From Erythrobacteraceae bacterium (GTDB lineage: Bacteria; Pseudomonadota; Alphaproteobacteria; Sphingomonadales; Sphingomonadaceae): a stretch of 54,070 nt of DNA. The stretch's first letter is position 1, and each line of letters starts with the position of its first letter. The DNA is taken from positions 1 through 54,070 of the forward strand of contig JAIYAM010000036.1 in the NCBI GenBank assembly GCA_027489065.1, written 5' to 3'. Both the position numbers and the translations under genes were made by a program. Positions 34,852 through 47,152 of this stretch are shown piece by piece. The notes beneath the pieces are model-generated. The model did not search any database, was not told the origin of the DNA, and was given only the letters and a program-made list of their open reading frames with translations.

Positions 34852-35646
34852 ATGCATTCGAAGCTCACCCAGAACATCGCGCGCGCGGCGCTCCTCGCCG
34901 TCGCCCTGACCTCCGTTTCGGCCTGCTCCGGCAGCAAGGGGGGCAAGGACCTCGCCTATGTCGCGCGGGACGTGGAATCGCTCTATTCCGAGGCGCAGCG
35001 GCGGCTCGACCGGGGCAACACGCTGCAGGCCGCGGCGCTGTTCGACGAGGTGGAGCGCCAGCACCCCTATTCGCCCTGGGCCCGCCGCGCGCAGCTGATG
35101 AGCGCCTTCAGCTATTACGCCGCGCGCGATTACAACAAGGCGATCCAGAACGCGCAGCGGTTCCTGTCGATCCACCCGGGCAACAAGGATGCGCCTTACG
35201 CCTATTACCTGATCGCGCTGAGCTACTACGAGCAGATCAGCGACGTGAACCGCGACCAGAAGATCACCGAGCAGGCGCAGACCGCGCTGCGCGAGGTCAA
35301 CCGCCGCTTCCCGCAGAGCGAATACGCCGCCGATGCGCGCCTGAAGCTCGACCTTGTGGCGGACCACCTCGCGGGCAAGGAGATGGAGATCGGCCGCCAT
35401 TACGAGCGGATGGGGCTCTGGCTCGCCGCCGACATGCGGTTCCGCAACGTGGTCGAGAAGTTCGACACCACCAGCCACACCCCCGAAGCCCTGTTCCGCC
35501 TGTGCGAGAGCAGCCTTGCGCTGGGTGTGCCGGCCGAAGCGGTGAAATATGCCGCGGTTCTCGGTGCCAACTACCCCGGCTCCGAGTGGTACGAGCGCGC
35601 CTTCAAGCTGGTGAACAAGAACGCCGAGGGCGTGAGCGCGTCTTAG
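34852..35646 (+). CDS. bamD: Outer membrane assembly lipoprotein BamD
   Basis: A 264-residue lipoprotein: signal peptide with lipobox TSVSAC (Cys25 or so), then TPR repeats starting LYSEAQRRLDRGNTLQAAALFDEVERQHPYSPWARRAQLMSAFSYY, the BamD signature, and LIALSYYEQISDVNRDQ. BamD works with BamA in inserting beta-barrel proteins into the outer membrane. Length and domain order are normal. recN, often its neighbour in alphaproteobacteria, lies about 3.7 kb further on. Confidence 0.96.
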   Translation: MHSKLTQNIARAALLAVALTSVSACSGSKGGKDLAYVARDVESLYSEAQRRLDRGNTLQAAALFDEVERQHPYSPWARRAQLMSAFSYYAARDYNKAIQNAQRFLSIHPGNKDAPYAYYLIALSYYEQISDVNRDQKITEQAQTALREVNRRFPQSEYAADARLKLDLVADHLAGKEMEIGRHYERMGLWLAADMRFRNVVEKFDTTSHTPEALFRLCESSLALGVPAEAVKYAAVLGANYPGSEWYERAFKLVNKNAEGVSAS

Positions 35647-35809
35647 TTTGCGGACCCGCCTCCGCGGGTCGGTGTGCCGCCTGCGGCGACACAGCTTCGC
35701 TTCCCTGGTGCGTTTCGAGCCTTGCAGGTTGAGCACATGCGGGGCGGCCGCTTGGCCGTGCGGCTGCTTTGCAGCCGGCTCGGCTCTCTGACGCAGCGAC
35801 GTTGCCCGC
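35647..35809. repeat. Palindrome-rich gap after bamD
   Basis: The 163 bases between bamD and the response regulator hold several hairpins and no gene. The clearest is GACCCGC-CTCC-GCGGGTC at 35653-35670. A second, GTGTGCCGC-CT-GCGGCGACAC, follows immediately, and a third is GCGGCTGC-TTT-GCAGCCG near 35760. They lie between convergent genes and may act as terminators; the dense palindromes also resemble an intergenic repeat element. Confidence 0.5.
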
Positions 35810-36166
35810 TCAGCCCGCCGCGAGCAGCTCCCGCAGGATTTCGATCAGATCCTCGCCCTTCAGCGGCTTGGTCAGCACCGGCGCTGCCGCCATGCGGGCG
35901 GGAAGCTGATCGACGCTGAAACCCGTCACCACCGCAAAGGGTATGCCGCGCTCTGCCAATGCCTCGGCGACCGGCAGGCTGCTGACGTGCCGCAGCGACG
36001 CATCGAGCACCGCGCCGTCGCAGCCCGCGCTCTCAGCGAGGCGGGCGAGCGCCGCCGGAACGCTCGCGCACGGGCCCACCACCTCGAACCCTGCCGCCTC
36101 CAGCAGGTCGGCAATCTCCTGCGCGATGAAGAACTCGTCCTCGACGACGAGAATGCGCGCGCTCAT
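35810..36166 (-). CDS. Single-domain response regulator (CheY-like)
   Basis: A 118-residue receiver domain alone. ILVVEDEFFIAQEIADLL holds the acidic pair, GAVLDASLR the phospho-acceptor Asp near residue 54, VVTGF the switch region and VLTKPLKGEDL the conserved Lys. It has no output domain. It lies 26 bases downstream of the HWE-type sensor kinase on the same strand and is the probable phosphorylation partner. Confidence 0.92.
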   Translation of the reverse strand: MSARILVVEDEFFIAQEIADLLEAAGFEVVGPCASVPAALARLAESAGCDGAVLDASLRHVSSLPVAEALAERGIPFAVVTGFSVDQLPARMAAAPVLTKPLKGEDLIEILRELLAAG

Positions 36167-36191
36167 GGCAGAATGCCGCCGCAGTCCAGGC

Positions 36192-37721
36192 TCATAGGTG
36201 CTCCTGCTCGGCGATGATTGTCAGCGCGCAATCGAGCTTCCACGAAAAGCCCGCTGGCGCAAAGCTGCTCTCGACCTCGGCATCGAGGTTGCCCCGGACC
36301 ATGTCGCCGGTAACGATCGACCCGAAGCCGCTGTGCTGCGGGCAGGCAACCTCGGGCCCGCCGCTTTCGGTCCATGTCATCACGAAGCGTTCGCTTCCCT
36401 CGCTCCCGGCGCGGCGCCACGACAGCGTGACCTGCCCGCTATCGGTCGACAGGGCCCCGTATTTGCTCGCGTTGGTGACGAGCTCGTGCACCGCCATGCC
36501 CAGCGTCTGCACGGCCGAAGCGGACAGGGGAATATCGTCCCCCTCGAGCAGGATACGCGTCCCAATCAGGTCTGCAAAGTGCCCCAGCTGCACACCGACG
36601 AGAGCATGCAGCCCGACCCCGCGCCACGTGTTCTTGACGAGCAGATCCTGCCCCGCCGCCAGCGAATGGATGCGCGCCGCGAAGTTCGTCATGAAGGCCT
36701 TGTGGTCCACGCCGCTGGTCCGCTTGGCTACGGACATGACCACCGCGAGGAGGTTCTTGGCGCGGTGGTTGACCTCGCCAAGCAGCAGCTGGATGTGGCG
36801 CTCGCGGTCCTTCTGTTCGGTGATGTCGAGATTGGTGCCGACCACCCATTCGGTCTCTCCAGTAGGCCCCGCCCGCGCGACTTCCACCGCCCGCAGATGA
36901 CGAACCCGGCCATCGTCCCCGCGTCTGATCCGGAATTCGCGCGTGCTTTCTCCGCAGCGGTCGACCGTGTCCTGAAGGGTGCGGTGCTGGACCGCCGCAT
37001 CATCGGGGTGGACGCTTGCGATGTAGTCCTCATAACCCACCGAACCGTCGGCGGTGGGAGTCAGGCCGTAGAGCGCGAACATCGTGCTGTCCCAATGGAC
37101 CGCGTCGGTGGGTATGTGCCACTGCCATATGCCGATCCCCGCCGTCTGGGTGGCAAGGTGTGTCTTCACTTCGCTTTCGCGCAAGGCGTCGACCGCCTGC
37201 CTGAGTTCCTCGGCGGCCGTTTCTTTCTCGGCGGCGAGATCGAGGCTGGTTTGGCGCTCCTTGCGCAGCTGCCGGTTGGCGCGCTGCATCCCGCTGATCA
37301 GCGCAAGATCGGTGGCGATGACGAAGACATAGAGGCCAAGCGCCACCTCCTTCCCGGCAAGCTCGAAAGAATTGGGTGGTGCTATGAAATAATACCAGGC
37401 GACGAGGCCGCAGAGCAGCCCCGAAAGGGCACCGAGGCGGACACCGAACAGGAAGGCGGTGAGGACGACGGCCGGGAAGAATGTGACATAGGGAAAGCCG
37501 GACGGAAGCGCGTCGTTGATGAGCACCCTTGCAGACCAAGCCACGCCGAAGATCGCAAGCGTTCCGGCCAGACCGGCGGCGGGGCTGAAAGACGCCGCGG
37601 GCACGCTTTCGAGCCACGACGTGAGCCGCGTCGGCGCGTCGCGATCTGGCAAGCCCTTACCCATGCTGCCACCTGCTTCCGTGTTGCTCACGGGGATCGT
37701 GCCGTTGTCCTTTGCGTTCAC
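36192..37721 (-). CDS. Membrane-bound HWE-family sensor histidine kinase with PAS domain
   Basis: A 509-residue kinase. Residues 45-150 form a DUF4118-like, KdpD-type four-helix membrane region (FPYVTFFPAVVLTAFLFGVRLGALSGLL). A PAS/PAC domain follows (205-320, GIGIWQWHIPTDAVHWD to GTNLDITEQKDRERHIQLLL). The kinase core has the H-box EVNHRAKNLLAVV, the N-box HELVTNASKYGALS and the W-x-E motif WTESGGP that defines the HWE family. Input signal is unknown. It forms an operon with the following single-domain regulator. HWE kinases often control general stress or light responses in alphaproteobacteria; no ecfG-phyR-nepR gene is in the window. Confidence 0.9.
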   Translation of the reverse strand: MNAKDNGTIPVSNTEAGGSMGKGLPDRDAPTRLTSWLESVPAASFSPAAGLAGTLAIFGVAWSARVLINDALPSGFPYVTFFPAVVLTAFLFGVRLGALSGLLCGLVAWYYFIAPPNSFELAGKEVALGLYVFVIATDLALISGMQRANRQLRKERQTSLDLAAEKETAAEELRQAVDALRESEVKTHLATQTAGIGIWQWHIPTDAVHWDSTMFALYGLTPTADGSVGYEDYIASVHPDDAAVQHRTLQDTVDRCGESTREFRIRRGDDGRVRHLRAVEVARAGPTGETEWVVGTNLDITEQKDRERHIQLLLGEVNHRAKNLLAVVMSVAKRTSGVDHKAFMTNFAARIHSLAAGQDLLVKNTWRGVGLHALVGVQLGHFADLIGTRILLEGDDIPLSASAVQTLGMAVHELVTNASKYGALSTDSGQVTLSWRRAGSEGSERFVMTWTESGGPEVACPQHSGFGSIVTGDMVRGNLDAEVESSFAPAGFSWKLDCALTIIAEQEHL

Positions 37722-37921
37722 CGGCGGCTTCTAGCAGGTCGCGATGGCGCGCGTCAGCCCCTCATTGTTTCCGGGACGATGCGACAGGCGCAGCCTTTGC
37801 GCAGGCCGGTGGCGGCGTTCCCGACCTCGGTAAAGCCGGCGCCGCTGCAAGCCCTTCTCGGCGGATGAGGGCGATCGCGGTGCGTTCGATACCTGCGCCA
37901 TGATCGCCGGGCTGAGGGCGC

Positions 37922-39202
37922 TCACATCGCCGGAACGGTGCCGCGCGGCGTAGTGCGCCCGCCGATCGCGACGTGCACCGCCACCCCTGCGGCCATCAGC
38001 CCGAGGCCGAGCAGGCTCGCCTCGGTGCCGGTCCCGTAGAGCACCACCGCGCTGAAGACGATCCCGATCACGCTCAGCACCGGATGGATGCCGACCTTGA
38101 GCGCGGCGATGCAGATGCCCGCGTAGAAGAACATCGAGGTCGACGTCGTCAGGCGCAGCAGGAAATCGAGCACCAACTCGCCCACCGACCACGGGCTGAG
38201 CACGATCAGCGCTGCGGTGAGGGCCACGCCGAACACCAGCGGGCGGCGTCCGATGCCATGCGCGTCCTGCGGTGCCATCCATTCGGGAAGCTGCCCGTCG
38301 CGGACCATGCCGAACGGCACCTCGCCGAGCAGCAGCACCACGGCATTGAGCGCGCCGATCGCCGAGATCGCGGCGAACAGCGCGATCGCCGAGGCCGCCC
38401 AGCCGCCGGCGTGGGCCGCGGTGAAGGCGGCGAGCGGCGCGCCCTCGCTGCGCAGGACCGCAGCCGGGGTCGCCAGCACGATGCCCATGCTGACGAGGAA
38501 ATAGACGGCCAGCACGAAGGCCAGCCCCCAGATCGTCGCGCGGGCGACATTGCGCTGCGGATCGCGCACGCGCTGGGAGATCAGGCTGGCGTTCTCGAAG
38601 CCGATCAGCGCGAAGAAGCTCACCCCGATCATGGGGATCAGGGCATCGGCCCGGAAGGGCACGGCGCGGCTCGCGGTGTATGTCGCGGGCGCAGTGACGG
38701 CGAGGGTGAGGATGATCCCGATCACGAAGGCGAGCGGCAGGAGCTTGAGCAGGGTGGTCGCCACCTGAAGGCGGCCCGCATCCCTGATCCCGCGCAGGTT
38801 GATCGCGGTGAGCGCCAGCAGCACGGTCAGACCGATCAGCGATGCCGCCCCTTTGGGCGCCTCGATCGGCACAAGGAAGAGCAGATACTCGCCCGCCACG
38901 AGCGCCAGCACCGCCGCCGAACCGACCGCGCCCACCCAGTAGCTCCACGCCATGATCCGCCCGGCGAGCAGACCGAGGATATCGCCGCAGATCGTGAGGA
39001 TGCCAGGCTCCTCGGGATAGCGGATCGTCAGCGCGGCGATCGCCTTCGCGATGGCGAGCACCCCCGCGCCGCCGATGATCCACCCCGCAGCCGCAGTCCA
39101 TCCGAACGGCGCGAGCGAGCTCGGCAGGACGAAGATCCCGGCCCCGATCATGGTGCCCACGACCATTGCCGTGGCCGTCCACGGCCCGAAAGCTCTTTGC
39201 AT
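37922..39202 (-). CDS. APC family amino-acid permease
   Basis: A 426-residue transporter with about twelve hydrophobic helices. The start FGPWTATAMVVGTMIGAGIFVLPSSLAPFG is the APC-superfamily signature (GxxxGAGIF), and SFFALIGFENASLISQRVRDPQRNVARAT near residue 205-235 is typical of the YjeH/GadC-like members. The start at 39202 follows GGGGGGA by about 7 bases. The preferred substrate is unknown. It is divergent from recN across 140 bases. The 200 bases between its stop and the kinase start hold no recognisable feature. Confidence 0.9.
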   Translation of the reverse strand: MQRAFGPWTATAMVVGTMIGAGIFVLPSSLAPFGWTAAAGWIIGGAGVLAIAKAIAALTIRYPEEPGILTICGDILGLLAGRIMAWSYWVGAVGSAAVLALVAGEYLLFLVPIEAPKGAASLIGLTVLLALTAINLRGIRDAGRLQVATTLLKLLPLAFVIGIILTLAVTAPATYTASRAVPFRADALIPMIGVSFFALIGFENASLISQRVRDPQRNVARATIWGLAFVLAVYFLVSMGIVLATPAAVLRSEGAPLAAFTAAHAGGWAASAIALFAAISAIGALNAVVLLLGEVPFGMVRDGQLPEWMAPQDAHGIGRRPLVFGVALTAALIVLSPWSVGELVLDFLLRLTTSTSMFFYAGICIAALKVGIHPVLSVIGIVFSAVVLYGTGTEASLLGLGLMAAGVAVHVAIGGRTTPRGTVPAM

Positions 39203-39342
39203 GTTGTGTCCCCCCGAACCCGCGCCCCGCCCGGAGCTACCATCGCTTCGCCGCACAAGGAAGGGCAGGGCGGTGTCGCTTGGGGATTGGCGCTGCCTGC
39301 CTGCGTGACGCGGGCGCAGGGCTGCGCTAGACCTTGGCGGAT

Positions 39343-41010
39343 ATGCTCACCCGCCTGTCCATCCGCAACATCGTCCTCATCGAAGCGCTCGACCTCGATT
39401 TCGCGCGCGGGCTTGGCGTGCTGACGGGGGAGACGGGAGCGGGCAAGTCGATCCTGCTCGATGCGCTGGGGCTGGTGCTGGGCGACCGGGCGGAGACGTC
39501 GCTGGTGCGCGCCGGGGAGGACCGGGCGAGCGTCACCGCCAGCTTCGAATTCGCAACGCTGCCTGCTCTGATCGCCGCCGCGCTCGACGATGCAGAGATC
39601 GCCATCGAGCCGGGCGAGCCGCTGATGATCCGGCGGCAGGTCAAGGCCGACGGTGGCTCCAAGGCCTTCATCAACGACCAGCCCGCCAGCGTCGCCCTGT
39701 TGCGTGAGTTGGCGCCCGCGCTGGTGGAGCTCCACGGCCAGCATGACGATCGCGGGCTCGTCAACCCGCGCGGGCACCGGCTGCTGCTCGATCGCTATGC
39801 CGGGACGGATGTGGCCGGGCTCGAGCGCGCCTATGCCGACTGGGCCCGCGCCGAAGCGCAGCTTTCCGAGGCACGCGGCGCGGTCGACCAGGCCAAGACC
39901 GATCAGGACCTGCTGATCGCCCATCTCGGCGAATTGTCCGCGCTGGAGCCTGTCGCGGGCGAGGAAGCGCGGCTCGCGGGCGCGCGGGCGGACATGCAGA
40001 AGGGCGAGAAGCTGTCGGGCGATCTCGAAGACCTGCGCCACCTCTGGGAAGGCTCGGATTCGCCGCTCGCAGCGCTGCGCGTCGCCGCGCGCAAGCTGGA
40101 CCGGATCGCCGAACAGCACCCCCTGCTGGTCGAGGCGCTCGCGGCGCTCGACCGCGCGGTGATCGAGGCGAGCGAGGCGGAGGACAAGCTCGCCAAGGCG
40201 GCCGAAGCGCTGGTTCACGATCCGCTGGCGCTGGACCGCGCCGAGACCCGCCTGTTCGAACTGCGCGCCGCGGCCCGCAAGCACCGCTGCGAGGTCGACG
40301 AGCTGCCCGAACTGATGCGCACCATGCGCGCGCGCCTCGATGCGATCGAGGGCGGGGAGGCGCAGCTCGACGCGCTGGAAGCCGCGGCTAAGGAGGCCCG
40401 CACGGCTTACGTCGCGGCCGCCGAGGCAGCCCACGCCGCGCGCCTTGCCGGGGCCGAGCGGTTGGATAGCGCGGTGGCGACCGAGCTTGCGCCGCTCAAG
40501 CTCGACGCAGCGCGCTTCCGCACCGCGGTGACGAAGCTTCCCGAGGAGCGCTGGGCGGCTTCGGGCATGGACGCGGTGGAATTCCTGATCTCGACCAACC
40601 CCGGCGCGGACTTCGCGCCCCTCAACAAGATCGCCAGCGGCGGCGAGCTGTCGCGCTTCATCCTAGCGCTGAAGGTCGCGCTGGCCGAGAAGGGCGGGGC
40701 GGCGACGATCATCTTCGACGAAATCGACCGCGGCGTGGGCGGGGCCGTCGCTTCCGCTATTGGAGAGCGCCTCGCGCGGCTGGCGTCGCGGGAGGGGCAA
40801 TTGCTGGCAGTCACGCACTCGCCGCAGGTCGCAGCGCGCGGGGGGCAGCATTACCTCATCGCCAAGGCTTCCTCCGGCACGGTGACCAAGACCAGCGTGG
40901 TGCTGCTCGACCACGCCGGTCGGCAGGAAGAGATCGCGCGGATGCTCTCCGGCGCGGAGGTGACGCCCGAGGCCCGCGCGCAGGCGGACCGGTTGCTGGA
41001 GGGGGTGTGA
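39343..41010 (+). CDS. recN: DNA repair protein RecN
   Basis: A 555-residue SMC-like ATPase for double-strand-break repair. Walker A is GETGAGKSILLDAL near residue 30. Coiled-coil arms (about 150-340) are rich in Ala and charged residues, and the ABC signature ASGGELSRFILALK and Walker B IIFDEIDRGVGG lie near 430-470, with the late THSPQVAARGGQHYLI. The start at 39343 matches the RecN N-terminus (MLTRLSIRNIVLIE). Its stop overlaps the next gene's GTG. Confidence 0.97.
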   Translation: MLTRLSIRNIVLIEALDLDFARGLGVLTGETGAGKSILLDALGLVLGDRAETSLVRAGEDRASVTASFEFATLPALIAAALDDAEIAIEPGEPLMIRRQVKADGGSKAFINDQPASVALLRELAPALVELHGQHDDRGLVNPRGHRLLLDRYAGTDVAGLERAYADWARAEAQLSEARGAVDQAKTDQDLLIAHLGELSALEPVAGEEARLAGARADMQKGEKLSGDLEDLRHLWEGSDSPLAALRVAARKLDRIAEQHPLLVEALAALDRAVIEASEAEDKLAKAAEALVHDPLALDRAETRLFELRAAARKHRCEVDELPELMRTMRARLDAIEGGEAQLDALEAAAKEARTAYVAAAEAAHAARLAGAERLDSAVATELAPLKLDAARFRTAVTKLPEERWAASGMDAVEFLISTNPGADFAPLNKIASGGELSRFILALKVALAEKGGAATIIFDEIDRGVGGAVASAIGERLARLASREGQLLAVTHSPQVAARGGQHYLIAKASSGTVTKTSVVLLDHAGRQEEIARMLSGAEVTPEARAQADRLLEGV

Positions 41011-41909
41011 AGCGCTTTCTCCCGCTCATCCTCCTCGGCGCCGCCTGCACCCCCGCCACGCCCGCGCCTGAGAAAGCCTCCACAGCCGTGCAACCGAACA
41101 ACGCCATGTATGGCACCGACGCCGCCGTCGTGCCCTCCACACCCGACGCCGTTCTGCGCTATGCCGACCACGCGCGTGGCTTTGCGGAACTCCGCCTGCC
41201 GGAAGGCGCCGGCCCGTTCCCGCTCGCGGTGATCTATCATGGCGGGTGCTGGAAGACCGGCATCGCCTCGCAGGCCTACATGGCCCCGCTGACGACCCGC
41301 TGGCAGCAGCTCGGCATCGCCACGCTCAATGTCGATTACCGCGAGGTCGGTGACGGCGGCGGCTGGCCGGGGTCGTTCGAGGACTGGGCCGCGTCGGCCA
41401 GGCTGATCGAGGAGGTCGCGGGGCGCTATCCCATCGACCGGGCGCGTATCACGCTGGTCGGCCATTCGGCGGGCGCTCTTCCGGCACAGTGGCTGGCGAG
41501 CCGGCAGGGCGCTGACGGTCCGGCCGGGGCGCGCGAGGCTGTGAAGGCGCGCGCTGCCATCATCCTCGACGGCCCCGGCGATGTCGGAGCGGAGCGGCCT
41601 GCCTTCGATGCCCTATGTCAGTTCTCAGCCGTCGATCCCTTCATGGGCGGCGACCCGCAGCGCTTTTCAGAACGCTACACAGCCATCTCCCCTTCGACCG
41701 CTGCGCCGCAGCTCTCCGAGCTATTGTTCGTGCAGGCCAAGCTGCCTGCGCCCTCGGCCCCGACGCAGGCAGCGATTGCGGCCGGCGGCGCGCAGGTCAC
41801 CGTGCGCGAGAACATCGGGCAGAGCCACTTCGCCATCATTACCCCGGGCAATCCGGTCTACGCCGCCAATGAGCCGGCCATGCTGGCGGTGCTCAAGGGC
41901 GGGGAATGA
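41007..41909 (+). CDS. Lipoprotein alpha/beta hydrolase, copy 1
   Basis: A 300-residue exported hydrolase. The N-terminus MKRFLPLILLGAAC has a lipobox, so the mature protein is probably membrane-anchored from the periplasmic side. The core shows VIYHGGCWKTG (oxyanion region), the elbow VGHSAGALPAQWLA (Ser) and IGQSHFAII (His). It starts with GTG overlapping the recN stop (GTGA), which couples the two genes although their functions differ. Substrate unknown; esterase or peptidase of the S9 type is possible. Confidence 0.85.
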   Translation: MKRFLPLILLGAACTPATPAPEKASTAVQPNNAMYGTDAAVVPSTPDAVLRYADHARGFAELRLPEGAGPFPLAVIYHGGCWKTGIASQAYMAPLTTRWQQLGIATLNVDYREVGDGGGWPGSFEDWAASARLIEEVAGRYPIDRARITLVGHSAGALPAQWLASRQGADGPAGAREAVKARAAIILDGPGDVGAERPAFDALCQFSAVDPFMGGDPQRFSERYTAISPSTAAPQLSELLFVQAKLPAPSAPTQAAIAAGGAQVTVRENIGQSHFAIITPGNPVYAANEPAMLAVLKGGE

Positions 41910-41970
41910 GCCGTTGCTCCCGGCCGCAGCGACGCTAAGCTGCGGCGATACAAGGGGAGGGACCAACACG

Positions 41971-44991
<3,021 letters not shown>

Positions 44992-44992
<1 letters not shown>

Positions 44993-45486
44993 TGGACCTG
45001 CTCTCCGAATTGCACCCGCAAGCCTCACGCATCGCCGCCCTGCTGCGCGCGCGGGGAGAGAAGGTTGCGGTGGCCGACGGCGCGACCGGCGGGCTGATCG
45101 CGGCGAGCCTGCTCACCGTTCCGGGCGCGCTCGACTTCTTCGTCGGGGGCGGGGTGGTCTATTCCCTGCGCGGGCGCGACGTGCTCTTCGCTCTCCCGCG
45201 CGAGGCCTACAAGGGGATGCGCGGGGCCACCGATGATTATGCGCTTCTGCAAGCCCGCGCCATCCGCGACAATTTCGGCGCCGAATGGGGTCTGGCGGAG
45301 AGCGGCTCGGTTGGCGGTTCGACCCACCCCAGCGGCGCGCCTGCGGGGCGCTCCGTTGCCGCACTTGTCGGCCCGGGCGGCGAGCACACGCGCCTCCTCG
45401 AGACCGCCAGTGACGACCGGATCGCCAACATGGCCGCCTTCACCCGCAATGCGCTGGCGCTGCTGGAAGCAACCCTCGCCGGATAA
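44992..45486 (+). CDS. CinA C-terminal-domain-like protein, catalytic motif altered
   Basis: A 164-residue protein with the CinA/PncC fold pattern: VADGATGGLIAASLLTVPGALDFFVGGGVVYS and GLAESGSVGG...PAGRSVAALVGPGG. PncC enzymes deamidate NMN, the by-product of LigA, so the coupling to ligA through a one-base overlap is suggestive. However, the family motif ESCTGG reads D-G-A-T-G-G here, without the Ser and Cys, and the downstream TGIAGP-like segment is also altered. It may be inactive, a binding protein, or have a changed substrate. Confidence 0.8.
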
Positions 45487-45578
45487 TCTTGCGCGGCCCT
45501 GTCGAATCCGGCTTGGCAGGCGCGTCTCCCTGTCAGAGCCTTGCCACTTCCGGCGGGGACAAGGACGGAGGAACCGAC

Positions 45579-45932
45579 ATGCAATTCGTGCTGATGATCA
45601 ATGAGGACAATTCGGTCTATGGCGGCCCTGACGGCTCGGCGCTGATCGAGGCGACGCTCGCGGGGCACATGAAGCTCGCCGAGGATCTGGTCGCGGCCGG
45701 GGTGCCCTTCTCGGGCGAGCGGCTCAAGTCTGCCGATACGGCCACCACGGTGCGTTCCGACCACGGCACGGTGACGATCCACGATGGCCCCTTTGCCGAA
45801 ACGCACGAGGAACTGGGCGGCTTCTACGTGATCGACGTCGCCAGCCTCGACGAGGCGCTGGAATGGGCCAAGCGCATCCCCGTGCCCAAGGGTGCGGTCG
45901 AGGTGCGTCCGATCTGGGCCATGGAGGGCTGA
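45579..45932 (+). CDS. YCII/DGPF domain protein
   Basis: A 117-residue protein with the DGPF motif: VTIHDGPFAETHEELGGFYVIDVASLDEALEWAKRIP, and a start MQFVLMINEDNSVYGGPD. YCII-related small proteins of this kind are repeatedly encoded next to ECF41/ECF42 sigma factors, as here. The start at 45579 follows GGAGGAAC by about 6 bases. Function is unknown; a role as a small enzyme or sensor linked to the sigma factor is inferred. Confidence 0.9.
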   Translation: MQFVLMINEDNSVYGGPDGSALIEATLAGHMKLAEDLVAAGVPFSGERLKSADTATTVRSDHGTVTIHDGPFAETHEELGGFYVIDVASLDEALEWAKRIPVPKGAVEVRPIWAMEG

Positions 45933-45961
45933 GCCTGAGCGCCGATCGCGCAGGCGCGATC

Positions 45962-47149
45962 ATGGCGGCGCGGCCCCGGGTGGTGGCCGCGCTTGCCGCG
46001 CAATTGCGCGATCTGGACACGGCCGACGAGGCCTTCGCAGAGGCCGCCGCGCACTGCCTCGCGCTGGCCGAACCGCCCCGCGATGTCGCGGCATGGCTGT
46101 TCGTGGCGGGCAAGCGGCGCGCCCTCGACGCGATCCGCAAAGCCCGCGCCGAGGAGCGCAAGGCGCAGGAACTCGCGGAGGTCACCGACATGGCGGACAT
46201 CCTGACGCTTCCCGATCCGATCCCCGACGAGCGGCTGCGGCTGTTGTTCATCTGCTGCCACCCCGCGCTGGGGCCAGAGGTGCGCGCGGCGCTGGCATTG
46301 AAGGTGATCTGCGGGTTGCCGGTCGGCCGGATCGCGCAGCTCTTCGTGGTCAGCGAGCCGACCATGTTCCAGCGCATCACCCGCGCCAAGGCCAAGGTCC
46401 GCGAGGCGGGCATTGCCTTCGAACTGCCGCCCCGCCGCGATTGGCCCGAGCGGCTGGGCGCGGTGCTGCTCGCGCTCGAACTCGCCTTCACCGCCGCCTA
46501 TGCCGACGCGGGCGGGGAGCTTTCGGCTGCATTGGAGGAGGATCTCGGTGCGGAGGTCGAGCGGCTGGCGCTGCTCGTCGCGGAACTTCTGCCCGAGGAA
46601 CCCGAGGCGCTCGGCCTTGCCGCGCTGGTGATGCTGGCGCGCTCGCGGGCAGCCGCGCGGCTTGATGCTGACGGAGCGATGGTGCCGCTCTCGCAGCAGG
46701 ATGTGCGGCGCTGGAATCATGCCCGGATCGAGGGCGCGCGGGAACTGATGGAGCGGGCGGCGGCACTCGGACGCTCGGGCCCCTATCAGGTGATGGCCGC
46801 GATCCAGCTCACCCATGCGCGCCGCGCCTTCGACGGGGCGACCGACTGGCGCGCCGTGCTGCGGCTTTACGATGTGCTGCTGGCGCTGCGGCCGGGCCCG
46901 ATGGTGGCGCTGCCGCGGGCGCTGGCTCTGGCGCAGGTCGAAGGAGCCGAGGCGGGGCTGGCCGCGCTCGCGGCGCTTCCCGCCGAACGCCTCGCACTCG
47001 CCCGGCCGTGGCACGCCGCACGCGCCGATCTGCTGGCGCGGGCAGGGCGGTGCGGGGAGGCGGCAGAGGCGCTCGACGCGGCGCTCGCGCTTGGCCCGCC
47101 GCGTGCGGAACGCCTGTGGCTGGAGAAACGCCGCGCCGCGCTCGGCTGA
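45962..47149 (+). CDS. ECF42-type RNA polymerase sigma factor with C-terminal extension
   Basis: About 395 residues. Region 2 (RVVAALAAQLRDLDTADEAFAEAAAHCLA; VAAWLFVAGKRRALDAIRKARAEERK) and region 4 (LALKVICGLPVGRIAQLFVVSEPTMFQRITRAKAKVREAGIAFELP) are followed by a 220-residue helical, TPR-like C-terminal domain (LYDVLLALRPGPMVALPRALALAQVEGAEAGLAAL). This is the plan of ECF42 sigma factors, which lack an anti-sigma factor and are paired with DGPF proteins. The first ATG cuts into the region 2 helix, so a CTG near 45936, just after the DGPF stop, may be the real start. Confidence 0.86.
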   Translation: MAARPRVVAALAAQLRDLDTADEAFAEAAAHCLALAEPPRDVAAWLFVAGKRRALDAIRKARAEERKAQELAEVTDMADILTLPDPIPDERLRLLFICCHPALGPEVRAALALKVICGLPVGRIAQLFVVSEPTMFQRITRAKAKVREAGIAFELPPRRDWPERLGAVLLALELAFTAAYADAGGELSAALEEDLGAEVERLALLVAELLPEEPEALGLAALVMLARSRAAARLDADGAMVPLSQQDVRRWNHARIEGARELMERAAALGRSGPYQVMAAIQLTHARRAFDGATDWRAVLRLYDVLLALRPGPMVALPRALALAQVEGAEAGLAALAALPAERLALARPWHAARADLLARAGRCGEAAEALDAALALGPPRAERLWLEKRRAALG

Positions 47150-47152
47150 ACC

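Noticed and set aside
37731..39182. A 483-residue minus-strand frame overlapping the permease in another phase
   Set aside because: It is almost wholly Arg/Gly/Ala-rich, while the permease frame has clear membrane helices and a ribosome binding site.
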